Below, in pieces: positions 7,900 to 16,475 of a stretch of DNA of 64,000 bases (position 1 is the first letter of the stretch; each line of letters begins with the position of its first letter). The position numbers and the translations under genes are program-made. The notes beneath the pieces are model-generated. The model saw nothing but the letters and a program-made list of their open reading frames with translations. It was not told where the DNA came from and searched no databases. This DNA is from RUG626 sp051866775 (GTDB taxonomy: Bacteria > Bacillota > Clostridia > Oscillospirales > Oscillospiraceae): positions 22,006 through 86,005 of the forward strand of contig JBJDXR010000040.1 in NCBI GenBank assembly GCA_051866775.1, read 5' to 3'.

Positions 7900-9297
7900 G
7901 AGCAAGCTTCGGGAGAGGCTGTTATCGCACGGATAAACGGCCCGGTATTGACGGTGAGATACCCGCAGCAGGAAAAATATAAGCTGCATGACCTTTTGAT
8001 CGCTGAAAACGGTGTCCATATGGAGGTCTCTGCCTTTTCCAATCCCGGCGAGGTCAGGTGTATTGCACTCGATGCGACCTACGGCCTTTGCTGCGGGATG
8101 AAGGTGAAGAACACCGGCTCCTGCATAACGGTCCCGGTTGGGAAGGAGCTTCTCGGACGCGTGGTGGATGCTCTGGGAAATCCCATTGACCGTGCCGGGG
8201 ACATAGAGGCACAGGAGCGCTGGCCCATATTCCGGGAGGCCCCGACGCTTCGTGAGACCAACCCAAAGACTCAGTTCCTCGAGACGGGAATAAAGGTCAT
8301 AGACCTGCTCACACCATACGCCAAGGGCGGAAAGATCGGGCTTTTCGGCGGCGCGGGGGTCGGAAAGACCGTCCTTATAATGGAGCTTATTTATAACATT
8401 GCCAAGGAGCACGGCGGGTACTCTGTGTTTACCGGAGTGGGAGAACGCAGCCGCGAGGGAAACGACCTGATCCACGACATGAAAGGCTCTGGGGCGATAA
8501 AAAACACGGCAATGGCCTTTGGGCAGATGAATGAGCCTCCCGGCTCGCGTATGCGTGTGGCAATGACCGGACTTACAATGGCGGAGTATTTTCGGGATAA
8601 GCTGGGGCAGGATGTGCTCCTGTTTATTGACAACATATTCCGCTATGTTCAGGCCGGAAACGAGGTCTCCGCTATGCTGGGAAGGATGCCCTCCAGCGTG
8701 GGTTACCAGCCCACATTGGCCAATGAGCTTGGAGAGCTGGAGGAGAGGATCACATCTACAGAGAACGGATCCATAACATCGGTGCAGGCTATCTACGTCC
8801 CTGCCGATGATCTGACCGATCCGGCTCCGGCCACGATATTTTCCCATCTGGACGCAACCACTGTTCTTTCGCGGCAGATCGCTGAGATGGGTATCTACCC
8901 CGCTGTAAGCCCGTTGGAATCGAACTCCCGCATACTCACACCGGAGATAGTTGGACAGGAGCACTACGAGGTAGCCAGAAGGGTCCAGGAGTGCCTTCAG
9001 AGGTATAACGAGCTTAAGGATATAATATCCATCCTCGGTATGGAGGAGCTGGCGGAGGAGGACAGGAAGATCGTCTACCGCGCCAGAAAGATACAGATGT
9101 TCCTGTCTCAGCCCATGAATGTGGCGGAGACATTTACCGGCAAGCCGGGGCGCTTCGTACCCCTTAAGGACACCATCAGGAGCTTTAAAAAGATAGTCGA
9201 CGGTGAGGTGGACGACCTGCCGGAGACGGCGTTCTCCATGGTGGGAGATATAGACGAGGCAATAAAAAAGGCCGAGGAGCTGAGCAAGAATGGCTAA
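7897..9297 (+). CDS. atpD: ATP synthase F1 subunit beta (catalytic)
   Basis: Translation from ATG 7897 gives 466 residues starting MEQASGEAVIARINGPVLTV, a normal beta N-terminus and length. The catalytic P-loop GGAGVGKT, the GERSREGNDL motif and the DELSEED-like loop (MEELAEED) are present. Beta hydrolyses or makes ATP at the alpha-beta interface. The reading frame is continuous with gamma upstream. The end overlaps the start of atpC by 8 bp. Confidence 0.95.
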   Translation: MEQASGEAVIARINGPVLTVRYPQQEKYKLHDLLIAENGVHMEVSAFSNPGEVRCIALDATYGLCCGMKVKNTGSCITVPVGKELLGRVVDALGNPIDRAGDIEAQERWPIFREAPTLRETNPKTQFLETGIKVIDLLTPYAKGGKIGLFGGAGVGKTVLIMELIYNIAKEHGGYSVFTGVGERSREGNDLIHDMKGSGAIKNTAMAFGQMNEPPGSRMRVAMTGLTMAEYFRDKLGQDVLLFIDNIFRYVQAGNEVSAMLGRMPSSVGYQPTLANELGELEERITSTENGSITSVQAIYVPADDLTDPAPATIFSHLDATTVLSRQIAEMGIYPAVSPLESNSRILTPEIVGQEHYEVARRVQECLQRYNELKDIISILGMEELAEEDRKIVYRARKIQMFLSQPMNVAETFTGKPGRFVPLKDTIRSFKKIVDGEVDDLPETAFSMVGDIDEAIKKAEELSKNG

Positions 9298-9706
9298 TGA
9301 ATTCAAGCTCGAGATACTTACTCCCGAGCATCAGTTCTTTTCCGGAATGGTAGATGCGCTGACCTTTAACGCCAAGGACGGCGAGTGGACCATCCTCAAG
9401 GATCATGCGCCGATGGTTGCCGTGTTAAGCCCCGGACTTGTTAAGTTCCGCAAGGACGGCAAGTGGCTGGAAGCGGTAAACTCCGAGGGCTATATGGAGG
9501 TATCGCCTTCCGGCATAATCCTGTTTGCGCAGACGTGTGAATGGCCTGGGGAGCTGGATGTGAACCACATCCACTATCAAGAGGAGATGGCTCTTGAGAG
9601 GCTGCGTCAGGCAAAGAGCATAAGCGAATATAAGGCAAACAAGATAGTTCTTGCAAGAGCTATGGCGAGACTTAGAAATACCACTAAAAAAATAAATCTT
9701 GATTGA
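9290..9706 (+). CDS. atpC: ATP synthase F1 subunit epsilon
   Basis: This 138-residue subunit has the N-terminal beta-sandwich (FKLEILTPEHQFFSGMVDALTFNAKDGEWTILKDHAPMVAVL) and a C-terminal helical hairpin (LERLRQAKSISEYKANKIVLARAMARLRNTTKK). It sits on the rotor foot with gamma and can inhibit ATP hydrolysis. It is the last gene of the operon, overlapping atpD, and is followed by a strong terminator. Confidence 0.95.
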   Translation: MANEFKLEILTPEHQFFSGMVDALTFNAKDGEWTILKDHAPMVAVLSPGLVKFRKDGKWLEAVNSEGYMEVSPSGIILFAQTCEWPGELDVNHIHYQEEMALERLRQAKSISEYKANKIVLARAMARLRNTTKKINLD

Positions 9707-9737
9707 AAAAAGGAGAAAGCAATGCTTTCTCCTTTTT
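9707..9737. terminator. Bidirectional terminator between atpC and the SLH-protein gene
   Basis: A 14-bp stem (9707-9720 with 9724-9737) has a 3-nt loop, with A-rich and T-rich outer ends. It can end transcription from both convergent genes. Confidence 0.85.
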
Positions 9738-9739
9738 CA

Positions 9740-11212
9740 TTATCCGGATCTCAGCGACTTATCTGCTATACGTGAGACGATGGCCGCGGCCTCCGCACGG
9801 CTGAGGCTGTTCTCCGGATTTATCAGTCCGGCGCTTCCGGTGAGGATCCCCGCCCTATATAGGGTATAAACGGAGCCGCAATAATACGCAGTCTGGGAAA
9901 CGTCAGCCAGAGAGCCGTTTGAGACGGATACAGCCTGCTTGAGAGCGTCATCCGGCATAATGTTTGCTGCAAGGTGGGCAAAGGCACCTCTCGTCATTTT
10001 ATCCTGAGGGTTTCCGTATATGGAGGCGTCGATCCCCCAAAGGGAGCAGTATTCATAATACGGCTCATACCAAACGGCTGAGGAGGTAAAGACATGTCCG
10101 TCATCCCAATAGCGGGAGAGCAGACGTGCGGCCAGAGTTACGGCCTCGGAAACTGTCACGCTCTCATATGGTGCGAAGGTATTGGCGGTTCTTCCATCCA
10201 TAAGGCCAAGGGAAAAAGCGGATGATACGCTGGAGTAAAACCAATCCCTGCCGCTTACGTCTGAAAAGCGCCCATCGTAGCTTTTGACAGGGGAAAAGAA
10301 GCCTGTATAATTACTGCCTGATGTATTTCCACCGGAACCGCTGTTTCCACCGGAGGTTCCGTTACCTCCGGTATTTGCGCTTTCACCGGTACCGACGTTT
10401 CCGCCGGAGGTTCCGTTACCTCCGGTATTTGCGCTTTCACCCGTACCGACGTTTCCGCCGGAGGTTCCGTTACCTCCGGTATTTGCGCTTTCACCCGTAC
10501 CGACGTTTTCTCCTGAGAGGGAAGAATAGTGTTTCTCCGTGGGCTGTACGATAAAGCTGATGACATAGCCGCGGCTGCTGAGCAGGTTGGAATTAAAGCT
10601 ATCCCATGTGCGCCATACTACACGGATAAGGCCCTTGCCGTCGCCGTTGCCCTCAAGGTATGATATTCCCTCGGAGTCAAAGTCGAGTATGATGATTGAG
10701 TGGCCGCTGCTGCCGTTGTAGGAGCCGTCGGCGTTTGAGGTCGTACGCAGCAGCGCGCCGGTTCTGACGCCGTATTTTGAAAAGAGGCTGTAAGACGCGG
10801 AGGAGAGGCTGCTTGCTATGCATATTGAGTTCTGCCAGCTTGCGGAGGAGCCGTGATACGGTACATCACCAAACAGCTTAGAGTAGACGGCGTTTGCGTA
10901 TATGTAGCAGGAGCTTCCTGAGAAAACGCTGCCGCTGCCGCTCTCCCGGACGTAATATGTCGTTCCAACGGGGACGGTTCTGGATCCAACCGGGGCCGAA
11001 ACCGGGTTTTTGCAAGTTATGTCTGAAAATAACGCCGCTCCTCCGGAAAAGATGTCGTCAAGAGCCGATGCAAGCGAGGGGATGTCCGTGTAGTCGGAGC
11101 CGCTTAGCGAGGCTGCATCGGTAATGTAGGAGTATGACGCGGCATTGGCCGCGGGCGCAGAGCTTAAAAGCAGTGCCGAAAGCAGTAATGTGCAGATGAA
11201 TATTTTCCTCAT
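9740..11212 (-). CDS. Secreted S-layer-homology protein with a possible cysteine-hydrolase domain and an 18-residue repeat
   Basis: This 490-residue protein starts with a signal peptide (MRKIFICTLLLSALLLSSAPAANA). Residues about 30-225 contain GSSCYIYANAVYSKLFG and later SSGHSIIILDFDSEGISYLEGN. This Cys-then-His layout resembles CHAP/NlpC-type amidases, but I cannot prove the fold. A Gly/Asn/Thr-rich linker of three 18-residue repeats follows, and the C-terminal 170 residues look like S-layer homology domains (FSDVSGRDWFYSSVSSAFSLGLMDG, MTRGAFAHLAANIM, LSRAEAAAIVSRIA). These normally bind cell-wall polymers, so the protein is probably held on the cell surface. Confidence 0.8.
   Translation of the reverse strand: MRKIFICTLLLSALLLSSAPAANAASYSYITDAASLSGSDYTDIPSLASALDDIFSGGAALFSDITCKNPVSAPVGSRTVPVGTTYYVRESGSGSVFSGSSCYIYANAVYSKLFGDVPYHGSSASWQNSICIASSLSSASYSLFSKYGVRTGALLRTTSNADGSYNGSSGHSIIILDFDSEGISYLEGNGDGKGLIRVVWRTWDSFNSNLLSSRGYVISFIVQPTEKHYSSLSGENVGTGESANTGGNGTSGGNVGTGESANTGGNGTSGGNVGTGESANTGGNGTSGGNSGSGGNTSGSNYTGFFSPVKSYDGRFSDVSGRDWFYSSVSSAFSLGLMDGRTANTFAPYESVTVSEAVTLAARLLSRYWDDGHVFTSSAVWYEPYYEYCSLWGIDASIYGNPQDKMTRGAFAHLAANIMPDDALKQAVSVSNGSLADVSQTAYYCGSVYTLYRAGILTGSAGLINPENSLSRAEAAAIVSRIADKSLRSG
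10342..10510 (-). repeat. Three 54-bp tandem repeats inside the SLH-protein gene
   Basis: The minus strand encodes NVGTGESANTGGNGTSGG three times, with a period of 54 bp. The copies are nearly identical at DNA level, which suggests recent expansion and likely copy-number variation between strains. They form the flexible linker between the N-terminal domain and the SLH domains. Confidence 0.9.
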
Positions 11213-11256
11213 AGATCCCTCCTGAGTTCTTTATTACCTGCGCGCTGGTTTACATA

Positions 11257-11285
11257 ATTATACTATAGAAAAGGCCGTGGGACAA
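11257..11285 (-). promoter_or_regulatory. Sigma-A promoter of the SLH-protein gene
   Basis: Read on the minus strand, TTGTCC and TATAAT are separated by 17 bp, about 45 bp before the start codon. Confidence 0.7.
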
Positions 11286-11376
11286 CATATTGCGGCATAT
11301 TGGCAGTATTTACATAATACTCCGGGCGATAAGATGATTTTTTTGTCTGTAAAGAAGTGTTATAGTGCCAAAATTT

Positions 11377-11509
11377 GTGGTACAATAGATTCACTTAGCG
11401 AGCGCGGAGAGCGAGCTTAGTGAATGTAGTGCATACCTTAAAATATAATATTAAGTGGTACAATAGATTCGCTTAGCGAGCGCGAAGAGCGAGCTTAGTG
11501 AATCTAGTG
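11377..11509 (+). repeat. Duplicated 55-bp stem-loop element
   Basis: Copies at 11377-11431 and 11455-11509 differ at only three positions. Each begins GTGGTACAATAGATTC and folds into a stem of about 12 bp (GATTCGCTTAGC with GCTTAGTGAATC in copy 2, one T-T mismatch) around a 15-nt loop. One difference (A to G) only turns an A-T pair into a G-T wobble, so the fold survives. TACAAT in each copy could serve as a -10 box for the transporter genes. Confidence 0.75.
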
Positions 11510-11577
11510 TGTTCCTCTGCAAAAAAGTTATACAGTAGGATCTCTCTTGAGCAAATTTAAAGATCGTAGGTGATAAG

Positions 11578-12114
11578 ATGCTTTTAAAGCTGTTCCTGAC
11601 CTTTGCAAAGGTGGGAGTCATGACCTTTGGCGGCGGCTATGCTATGCTGCCCATACTCCAGCGGGAGGTAGTGGAGAAAAACAAGTGGGCCACTGATGAG
11701 GAGATCGCCGATTACTTTGCCATAGGGCAGTGTACGCCCGGAATAATAGCCGTGAACACCGCTACATTTATCGGTCAGAAGCTGGGAGGAGTTTTTGGTG
11801 GGATAATTGCCACTCTCGGCGTGGTTTTTCCCTCGCTTGTGATAATCACCGCCCTTGCCGGACTTATCACGAATTTTGCACATCTCACATGGGTCCAGAA
11901 TGCCTTTGCCGGTATAAGGGTGTGTGTATGCGTACTTATATTCAATTCAGTTTTAAAGCTCTGGAAATCGGCGGTTGTGGACAAATGGGGCATAGCGATT
12001 TTTGTTATCGTGCTGGGCTGCTCGCTGTTCTTTGATATATCTCCTGTCATATTCGTACTCGCCGCGGCAGTCGTTGGCGTGGTTATCAAGACTTTGGAGG
12101 CGAGGGTGAAATGA
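11578..12114 (+). CDS. Chromate-transporter family protein, first half (short CHR)
   Basis: This 178-residue membrane protein has the N-terminal CHR signature (FAKVGVMTFGGGYAMLPILQREVVEKNKWATDEEIADYFAIGQCTPGIIAVNTATFIG). It overlaps a second, homologous half by 4 bp, as in the two-gene short-chain CHR transporters of Bacillus. The family includes chromate exporters, but many members have unknown anion substrates, so chromate itself is unproven. Confidence 0.88.
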   Translation: MLLKLFLTFAKVGVMTFGGGYAMLPILQREVVEKNKWATDEEIADYFAIGQCTPGIIAVNTATFIGQKLGGVFGGIIATLGVVFPSLVIITALAGLITNFAHLTWVQNAFAGIRVCVCVLIFNSVLKLWKSAVVDKWGIAIFVIVLGCSLFFDISPVIFVLAAAVVGVVIKTLEARVK

Positions 12115-12692
12115 TTCTGCTCAGGCTTTTTTACGAGTTTTTTAAGACGGGGCTTTTTTCGATAGGCGGAGGCTTAGCGACGCTGCCGTTCCTGTATGAC
12201 CTGTCGGACAAGACCGGCTGGTTCACCTATGAGCAGCTGGCTGATATGCTGGCGGTTTCTGAATCCACACCAGGCCCTGTAGGTGTAAATATGGCCACAT
12301 ACGTGGGCTATGTGTGCGGCGGCATACCGGGAGCTGTCATAGCGACCATCGGTCTGATTGCCCCTTCCATAATCGTTATACTTATAATAGCGAAATTCCT
12401 TCAGAGCTTTGGCGAGAGCAGCCTGGTAAAGTCAATGTTTTACGGACTGCGTCCGGCGTCTGTGGCGCTGATCGTCTCCGCCGGAATATCGGTAGTGTTG
12501 AGTGTCTTTGTGGTGCCGGAGTTTTCTGAGACGCATCTTTTCTCCAATCTGCTGAACTGGAAGGCTGTGGCGCTTGCGGCGGTGCTCATCGTCCTCACGC
12601 GTTTTGTGAAGCAGACAAAGAAGCTGCACCCGATAGTTTTTATAGCGCTTTCAGCTGTGGTGGGAGTAGTGTTCAGGTTCGGGGGCGTGTGA
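12111..12692 (+). CDS. Chromate-transporter family protein, second half (short CHR)
   Basis: This 193-residue partner of the preceding gene has its own copy of the CHR signature (FFKTGLFSIGGGLATLPFLYDLSDKTGWFTYEQLADMLAVSESTPGPVGVNMATYVGYVCGG). The ATGA overlap and shared fold indicate a heterodimer that together equals one full-length ChrA. It is followed by a terminator shared with ackA. Confidence 0.88.
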   Translation: MILLRLFYEFFKTGLFSIGGGLATLPFLYDLSDKTGWFTYEQLADMLAVSESTPGPVGVNMATYVGYVCGGIPGAVIATIGLIAPSIIVILIIAKFLQSFGESSLVKSMFYGLRPASVALIVSAGISVVLSVFVVPEFSETHLFSNLLNWKAVALAAVLIVLTRFVKQTKKLHPIVFIALSAVVGVVFRFGGV

Positions 12693-12745
12693 AAAGACAA
12701 ACCGGCTGCGCAGCTTGATTTTTTGAGTAATCGGTATTAAAAAGC

Positions 12746-12778
12746 AAACCCGGCAGGCTTTAAAGCCCGCCGGGTTTT
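12746..12778. terminator. Bidirectional terminator between the CHR genes and ackA
   Basis: AAACCCGGC and GCCGGGTTT arms plus an inner GGC/GCC pair form a strong GC-rich hairpin with A- and T-runs outside. It serves both convergent units. Confidence 0.85.
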
Positions 12779-12798
12779 GAGTATGTTTTGGATTTTTA

Positions 12799-13992
12799 TT
12801 ATTTGCAAAGCTCCGCGGTATCCATTGCGATCATAAGCTCTTCGTTTGTGGGGATTACAAATACCTTGACCTTGGAATCCTCTGCGGATATCTCCTCAGT
12901 TCCGCGGACGGAGTTTCTGGCGGTATCCATCTTAACGCCCATGTACTCAAGGCCGCTGGTGATGCGCATACGCATGGAGGTGTCGTTCTCGCCAACTCCG
13001 GCGGTAAACACAATGGCGTCAACTCCGCCCATGGCGGCGGCATATGCGCCGATGTATTTCTTTACCTCATACGCAAACTTATCCAACGCCAGCGCGGCTC
13101 GTTCATTGCCGGCTTCCTCAGCTGCAGAGAGATCACGGAAATCAGAGGAAACTCCGGAAAGACCAAGCATACCGGACTTCTTGTTGAGAATGCTCAGCAT
13201 GGTTTTGATGTCATAATTATAGATGCCCATCAGGTATTCAAGAATAGTCGGGTCGACATCGCCGGAACGGGTGCCCATAGGGAAGCCTGCGAGAGGTCCG
13301 AGGCCCATGGTGGTGTCCACGACCTTGCCGTCAACTATTGCGGCAAGGGACGAGCCGTTGCCCAGATGGCAGGAGATCACCTTAGTACCCTCGGGGTTGT
13401 TTTCCCTGCCAAGAGCACGCAGCGCCTGTCCGGCTATGTAACGGTGGGAGGTGCCGTGGAAGCCGTAGCGGCGGACGCCATCCTTCTCGTAATACTCGTA
13501 GGGAATTGCGTAGATATACGCCTTGGGGGGCATTGTCATATGGAAAGCGGTATCGAAAACCGCCACCTGCTTCTTGCCGGGCATGGCCTCCATACAGGCC
13601 TGAATACCCATCAGATTTGCAGGGTTATGGAGCGGCCCGAAGGGGATGCAGCGCTCGATCGCGGCGATACATTCATCGTCAATTATACAGGACTCGGTAA
13701 ACTCCGCACCGCCGTGGAGCACGCGGTGGCCGACGGCGTCAATTTCGTCAACTGAGGAGATGACGCCCTTCTCGGGATCCACCATAATGGCGAGGACTGC
13801 GGAGATAGCTTCGTTGTGGGTGGGCATGGCGATGTCCTGCTTTACATCGTCGCGGCCGGGGACCTTGTGGGTGAGCTTGCCGTCTATGCCTATGCGCTCA
13901 CACAGGCCTTTGGCATAGACTTCTCCGGTCTCTGAATCCATGAACTGGTATTTGAGAGAGGAGCTGCCGGCGTTGATAACAAGAATTTTCAT
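12799..13992 (-). CDS. ackA: Acetate kinase
   Basis: This 397-residue enzyme makes ATP and acetate from acetyl phosphate (reversible). The N-terminal NAGSSSLKYQFMDS phosphate-binding motif, VGHRVLHGG, FHMTMPP and GFHGTSHRYIA blocks are all present at normal length. No phosphotransacetylase gene lies beside it. The neighbour upstream, tmcAL, encodes an acetate-using enzyme. The gene has its own promoter and terminator. Confidence 0.97.
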   Translation of the reverse strand: MKILVINAGSSSLKYQFMDSETGEVYAKGLCERIGIDGKLTHKVPGRDDVKQDIAMPTHNEAISAVLAIMVDPEKGVISSVDEIDAVGHRVLHGGAEFTESCIIDDECIAAIERCIPFGPLHNPANLMGIQACMEAMPGKKQVAVFDTAFHMTMPPKAYIYAIPYEYYEKDGVRRYGFHGTSHRYIAGQALRALGRENNPEGTKVISCHLGNGSSLAAIVDGKVVDTTMGLGPLAGFPMGTRSGDVDPTILEYLMGIYNYDIKTMLSILNKKSGMLGLSGVSSDFRDLSAAEEAGNERAALALDKFAYEVKKYIGAYAAAMGGVDAIVFTAGVGENDTSMRMRITSGLEYMGVKMDTARNSVRGTEEISAEDSKVKVFVIPTNEELMIAMDTAELCK

Positions 13993-14050
13993 TTAAGAGA
14001 TCCTTCCCTTGATAAAATATTATTTAATGTATAAAATAACAGATAGAGTT

Positions 14051-14079
14051 ATTCTAATACTTTTTTTTGAATATCTCAA
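14051..14079 (-). promoter_or_regulatory. Sigma-A promoter of ackA
   Basis: On the minus strand TTGAGA and TAGAAT are 17 bp apart, about 60 bp upstream of the ackA start, whose ribosome binding site is AAGGA. Confidence 0.65.
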
Positions 14080-14106
14080 TAACTTTTTCGAGGTTTGAGG
14101 CAAAAA

Positions 14107-15303
14107 ATGCGGATTGCAGGGATAATATGTGAATATAACCCGTTTCATACGGGACACGCACTGCATATAGAGAGGACGCGCGCGCTTCTGGGGGAGGACA
14201 CTGCCATAGTCTGCGTTATGAGCGGAAACTTCGTCCAGCGGGGGGAGCCTGCGATACTTAGAAAGCATGCAAGAGCCGAGATGGCGGTGCGGTGCGGAGC
14301 CGACCTGGTGCTTGAACTGCCGGTCCCTTGGGCGACGGCTTCTGCCGAGCGCTTCGCACTTGGGGGCGTGTCCATTTTAAACGGGACCGGGATAGTACGG
14401 CATATCGCCTTTGGAAGTGAGTGCGGGGATGTCCAAAAGCTTATGGCTGCGGCGTCCGCGCTGGTATCCGACGAGGCCCACGCCATAGTGAGAAAGACAT
14501 TGGAGACGGGCGTATCCTATGCTGCCGCGCGCCAGACGGCGGCTGACAGGCTGCTTGGAGAGGACGCGTGCATACTGAGGCAGCCGAACAATATACTGGG
14601 AATCGAATATTTAAAGGCCATATCACGCCTTAACGCCGAGATAGAGCCTGTTACCATAGGGCGAATCGCCACAGAGCATGACGGTGCTGCTGCGGATGGA
14701 CTTGCTCCGGCCTCAAAGCTTCGGGAGTTTATCAATTCGGGAGAGAGAATTTCGCAATTTTTACCAAGCGGGGCGATGGAGATCCTTGAGCGCGAGATCA
14801 AGAATGGCCTTGCTCCGGTCACCCTTAGCCCGTTTGAGCAGGCGATCCTATACCGGCTGCGTACCATGAGCGAGGAGGAGTATTCGCGCCTTCCCGACGG
14901 TGGAGAGGGGCTTTGGATGCGCCTTATGCGGTATGGCCGCACTGAGCCGACATACCGGAGGGTATTGGAATGTACAAAAACGAAGCGCTATGCCCTGTCA
15001 CGCATACGCCGCATGGTACTGTCAGCGCTATTGGGGATAACGGCTGATATATCGGAGCAGCTTCCCCCGTATATAAGGGTGCTGGCGTTTAACGGCAGGG
15101 GACAGAAGCTGCTGCATGAGATGAAAAGCACCGCGCGGCTGCCTATAATAACAAAACCTGCCGCAGCAAAAGATCTTCCGGAAAAGGCCCGAAAAATTTT
15201 TGAGATTGAAGCCGGGGCTGGGGACATCTATGCCCTAATGTATCCGGAAGTGCTGTGCCGTGCCGGCGGGCAGGAGTGGACGACCGGGCCTGTAATAGTG
15301 TAA
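14107..15303 (+). CDS. tmcAL: tRNA(Met) cytidine acetate ligase (TmcAL, YlbM family)
   Basis: This 398-residue protein begins MRIAGIICEYNPFHTGHALHIERTR, the nucleotidyltransferase HxGH signature of TmcAL. GNFVQRGEPAILRKHARAEMAVRCGADLVLELPVPWATASAERFA follows, as in the family. The enzyme uses ATP and free acetate to acetylate the wobble cytidine of elongator tRNA(Met). I chose ATG 14107 after GAGG, not the upstream TTG. It lies divergent from acetate kinase, whose product is its substrate. Confidence 0.92.
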   Translation: MRIAGIICEYNPFHTGHALHIERTRALLGEDTAIVCVMSGNFVQRGEPAILRKHARAEMAVRCGADLVLELPVPWATASAERFALGGVSILNGTGIVRHIAFGSECGDVQKLMAAASALVSDEAHAIVRKTLETGVSYAAARQTAADRLLGEDACILRQPNNILGIEYLKAISRLNAEIEPVTIGRIATEHDGAAADGLAPASKLREFINSGERISQFLPSGAMEILEREIKNGLAPVTLSPFEQAILYRLRTMSEEEYSRLPDGGEGLWMRLMRYGRTEPTYRRVLECTKTKRYALSRIRRMVLSALLGITADISEQLPPYIRVLAFNGRGQKLLHEMKSTARLPIITKPAAAKDLPEKARKIFEIEAGAGDIYALMYPEVLCRAGGQEWTTGPVIV

Positions 15304-15308
15304 AGAAC

Positions 15309-15345
15309 ACCACGGGGGCTGTCTTAAGTCCCCGTGGTTATTTTT
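15309..15345. terminator. Bidirectional terminator between tmcAL and wecB
   Basis: ACCACGGGG and CCCCGTGGT form a 9-bp stem followed by TTATTTTT on the plus strand. It separates convergent genes. Confidence 0.85.
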
Positions 15346-15368
15346 CCTGTCTCAATTATTTTTCCTGT

Positions 15369-16475
15369 TTAAATATTTGTCTTGCCCTTTAGGAGAATGT
15401 CCGCTATCCGCTTAGAGGCAAGTCCATCGCCATAGGGGTTTTGCGCACGGCTCATTTCATCATATCGGGCCTCGTCGGTGAGCAGCGCTTTAAATTCCGA
15501 GTAGACGTTCTCCTCGCTGGTGCCTATAACGCGCAGGGTGCCGGCCTCAACGCCCTCCGGACGCTCGGTGACATCCCGCAGAACGAGCACGGGCTTTCCA
15601 AGAGAGGGGGCCTCCTCCTGTATACCTCCGGAATCGGTGAGTATCATGTAGGAGCGGGCGAGAAAATTGTGGAAGGTCATGACGTCAAGCGGCTCGATTA
15701 TGCGGATATTGCCGCAGCCGGTAAGCTCGTCCTCCGCGGCAAGCCGCACTAATGGGTTTAGATGTATAGGATACAGCACCTTCACATCCGGAAATTCCTC
15801 AACAACGCGCCGGACCGCCCGGAAGATATTATGGAGAGGCTCGCCCCAGTTCTCACGGCGGTGGGCGGTGAGTATCACAAGCCTCGATCCCTGCGCCCAG
15901 CTGAGATCTGGGTGTTCAAAGTCATTGACAACGGTGGTGCCGAGAGCGTCGATAGCTGTGTTACCGGTGACAAATATGCTCTCAGGCCTCTTACCCTCGC
16001 GAAGCAGGTTGTTTCGTGAAAGCTCCGTCGGCGCGAAATTGTAATCGGCTATGGAGCCGACGGCCTGACGGTTGAATTCCTCGGGGTATGGGGAGTGAAC
16101 ATCGTATGTACGAAGTCCGGCCTCCACGTGTCCGACGGGGATACCCATGTAGAAGCACGCCAGAGCGGAGGCAAAGGTGGTGGAGGTGTCGCCATGGACA
16201 AGGACAACATCCGGCTTTGCCTCGTCAAGTACGCGCTGCATCCCTGAGAGGACCCGCTCAGTAACGTCAAAAAGAGTCTGGCCCGGATGCATGACAGCCA
16301 GATCGTAATCGGGCCTTACATTAAATGCATCCAACACCTGCTGAAGCATCTCCTTGTGCTGCCCCGTGACGCAGACGATGGTCTTGGCGCCGCGGCGGCT
16401 TTTAAGCTCTTTTACAAGGGGACACATTTTGATTGCTTCCGGCCTTGTACCAAAAACGAGCATAATTTTTTTCAT
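15369..16475 (-). CDS. wecB: UDP-N-acetylglucosamine 2-epimerase (non-hydrolysing)
   Basis: The enzyme interconverts UDP-GlcNAc and UDP-ManNAc, a precursor of wall polymers. Typical blocks are MLVFGTRPEAIKMCPLV at the N-terminus, VHGDTSTTFASALACFYMGIPVGHVEAGLRT, LTAHRRENWGEP and LTDSGGIQEEAPSLGKPVLVLRDVTERPEG. ATG 16475 has AAAGGTG six bases upstream and is preferred to the GTG at 16484. It is likely to work with the TagO/WecA-type enzyme at 44076 in wall-polymer linkage-unit synthesis. Confidence 0.95.
   Translation of the reverse strand: MKKIMLVFGTRPEAIKMCPLVKELKSRRGAKTIVCVTGQHKEMLQQVLDAFNVRPDYDLAVMHPGQTLFDVTERVLSGMQRVLDEAKPDVVLVHGDTSTTFASALACFYMGIPVGHVEAGLRTYDVHSPYPEEFNRQAVGSIADYNFAPTELSRNNLLREGKRPESIFVTGNTAIDALGTTVVNDFEHPDLSWAQGSRLVILTAHRRENWGEPLHNIFRAVRRVVEEFPDVKVLYPIHLNPLVRLAAEDELTGCGNIRIIEPLDVMTFHNFLARSYMILTDSGGIQEEAPSLGKPVLVLRDVTERPEGVEAGTLRVIGTSEENVYSEFKALLTDEARYDEMSRAQNPYGDGLASKRIADILLKGKTNI

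Larger units (their letters stand above)
11213..11577. other. Intergenic region with promoter and duplicated stem-loop
   Basis: About 365 bp without a gene lie between two divergent units. It holds the minus-strand promoter at 11257-11285 and two copies of a 55-bp stem-loop element. The rest is AT-rich and shows nothing further that I recognise. Confidence 0.6.

Noticed and set aside
7837..9306. 489-codon minus-strand frame opposite beta
   Set aside because: A shadow of atpD; the plus strand has full family motifs.
10321..10554. Arg-rich repeat protein on the plus strand
   Set aside because: It is the antisense reading of the 54-bp repeats in the SLH-protein gene.
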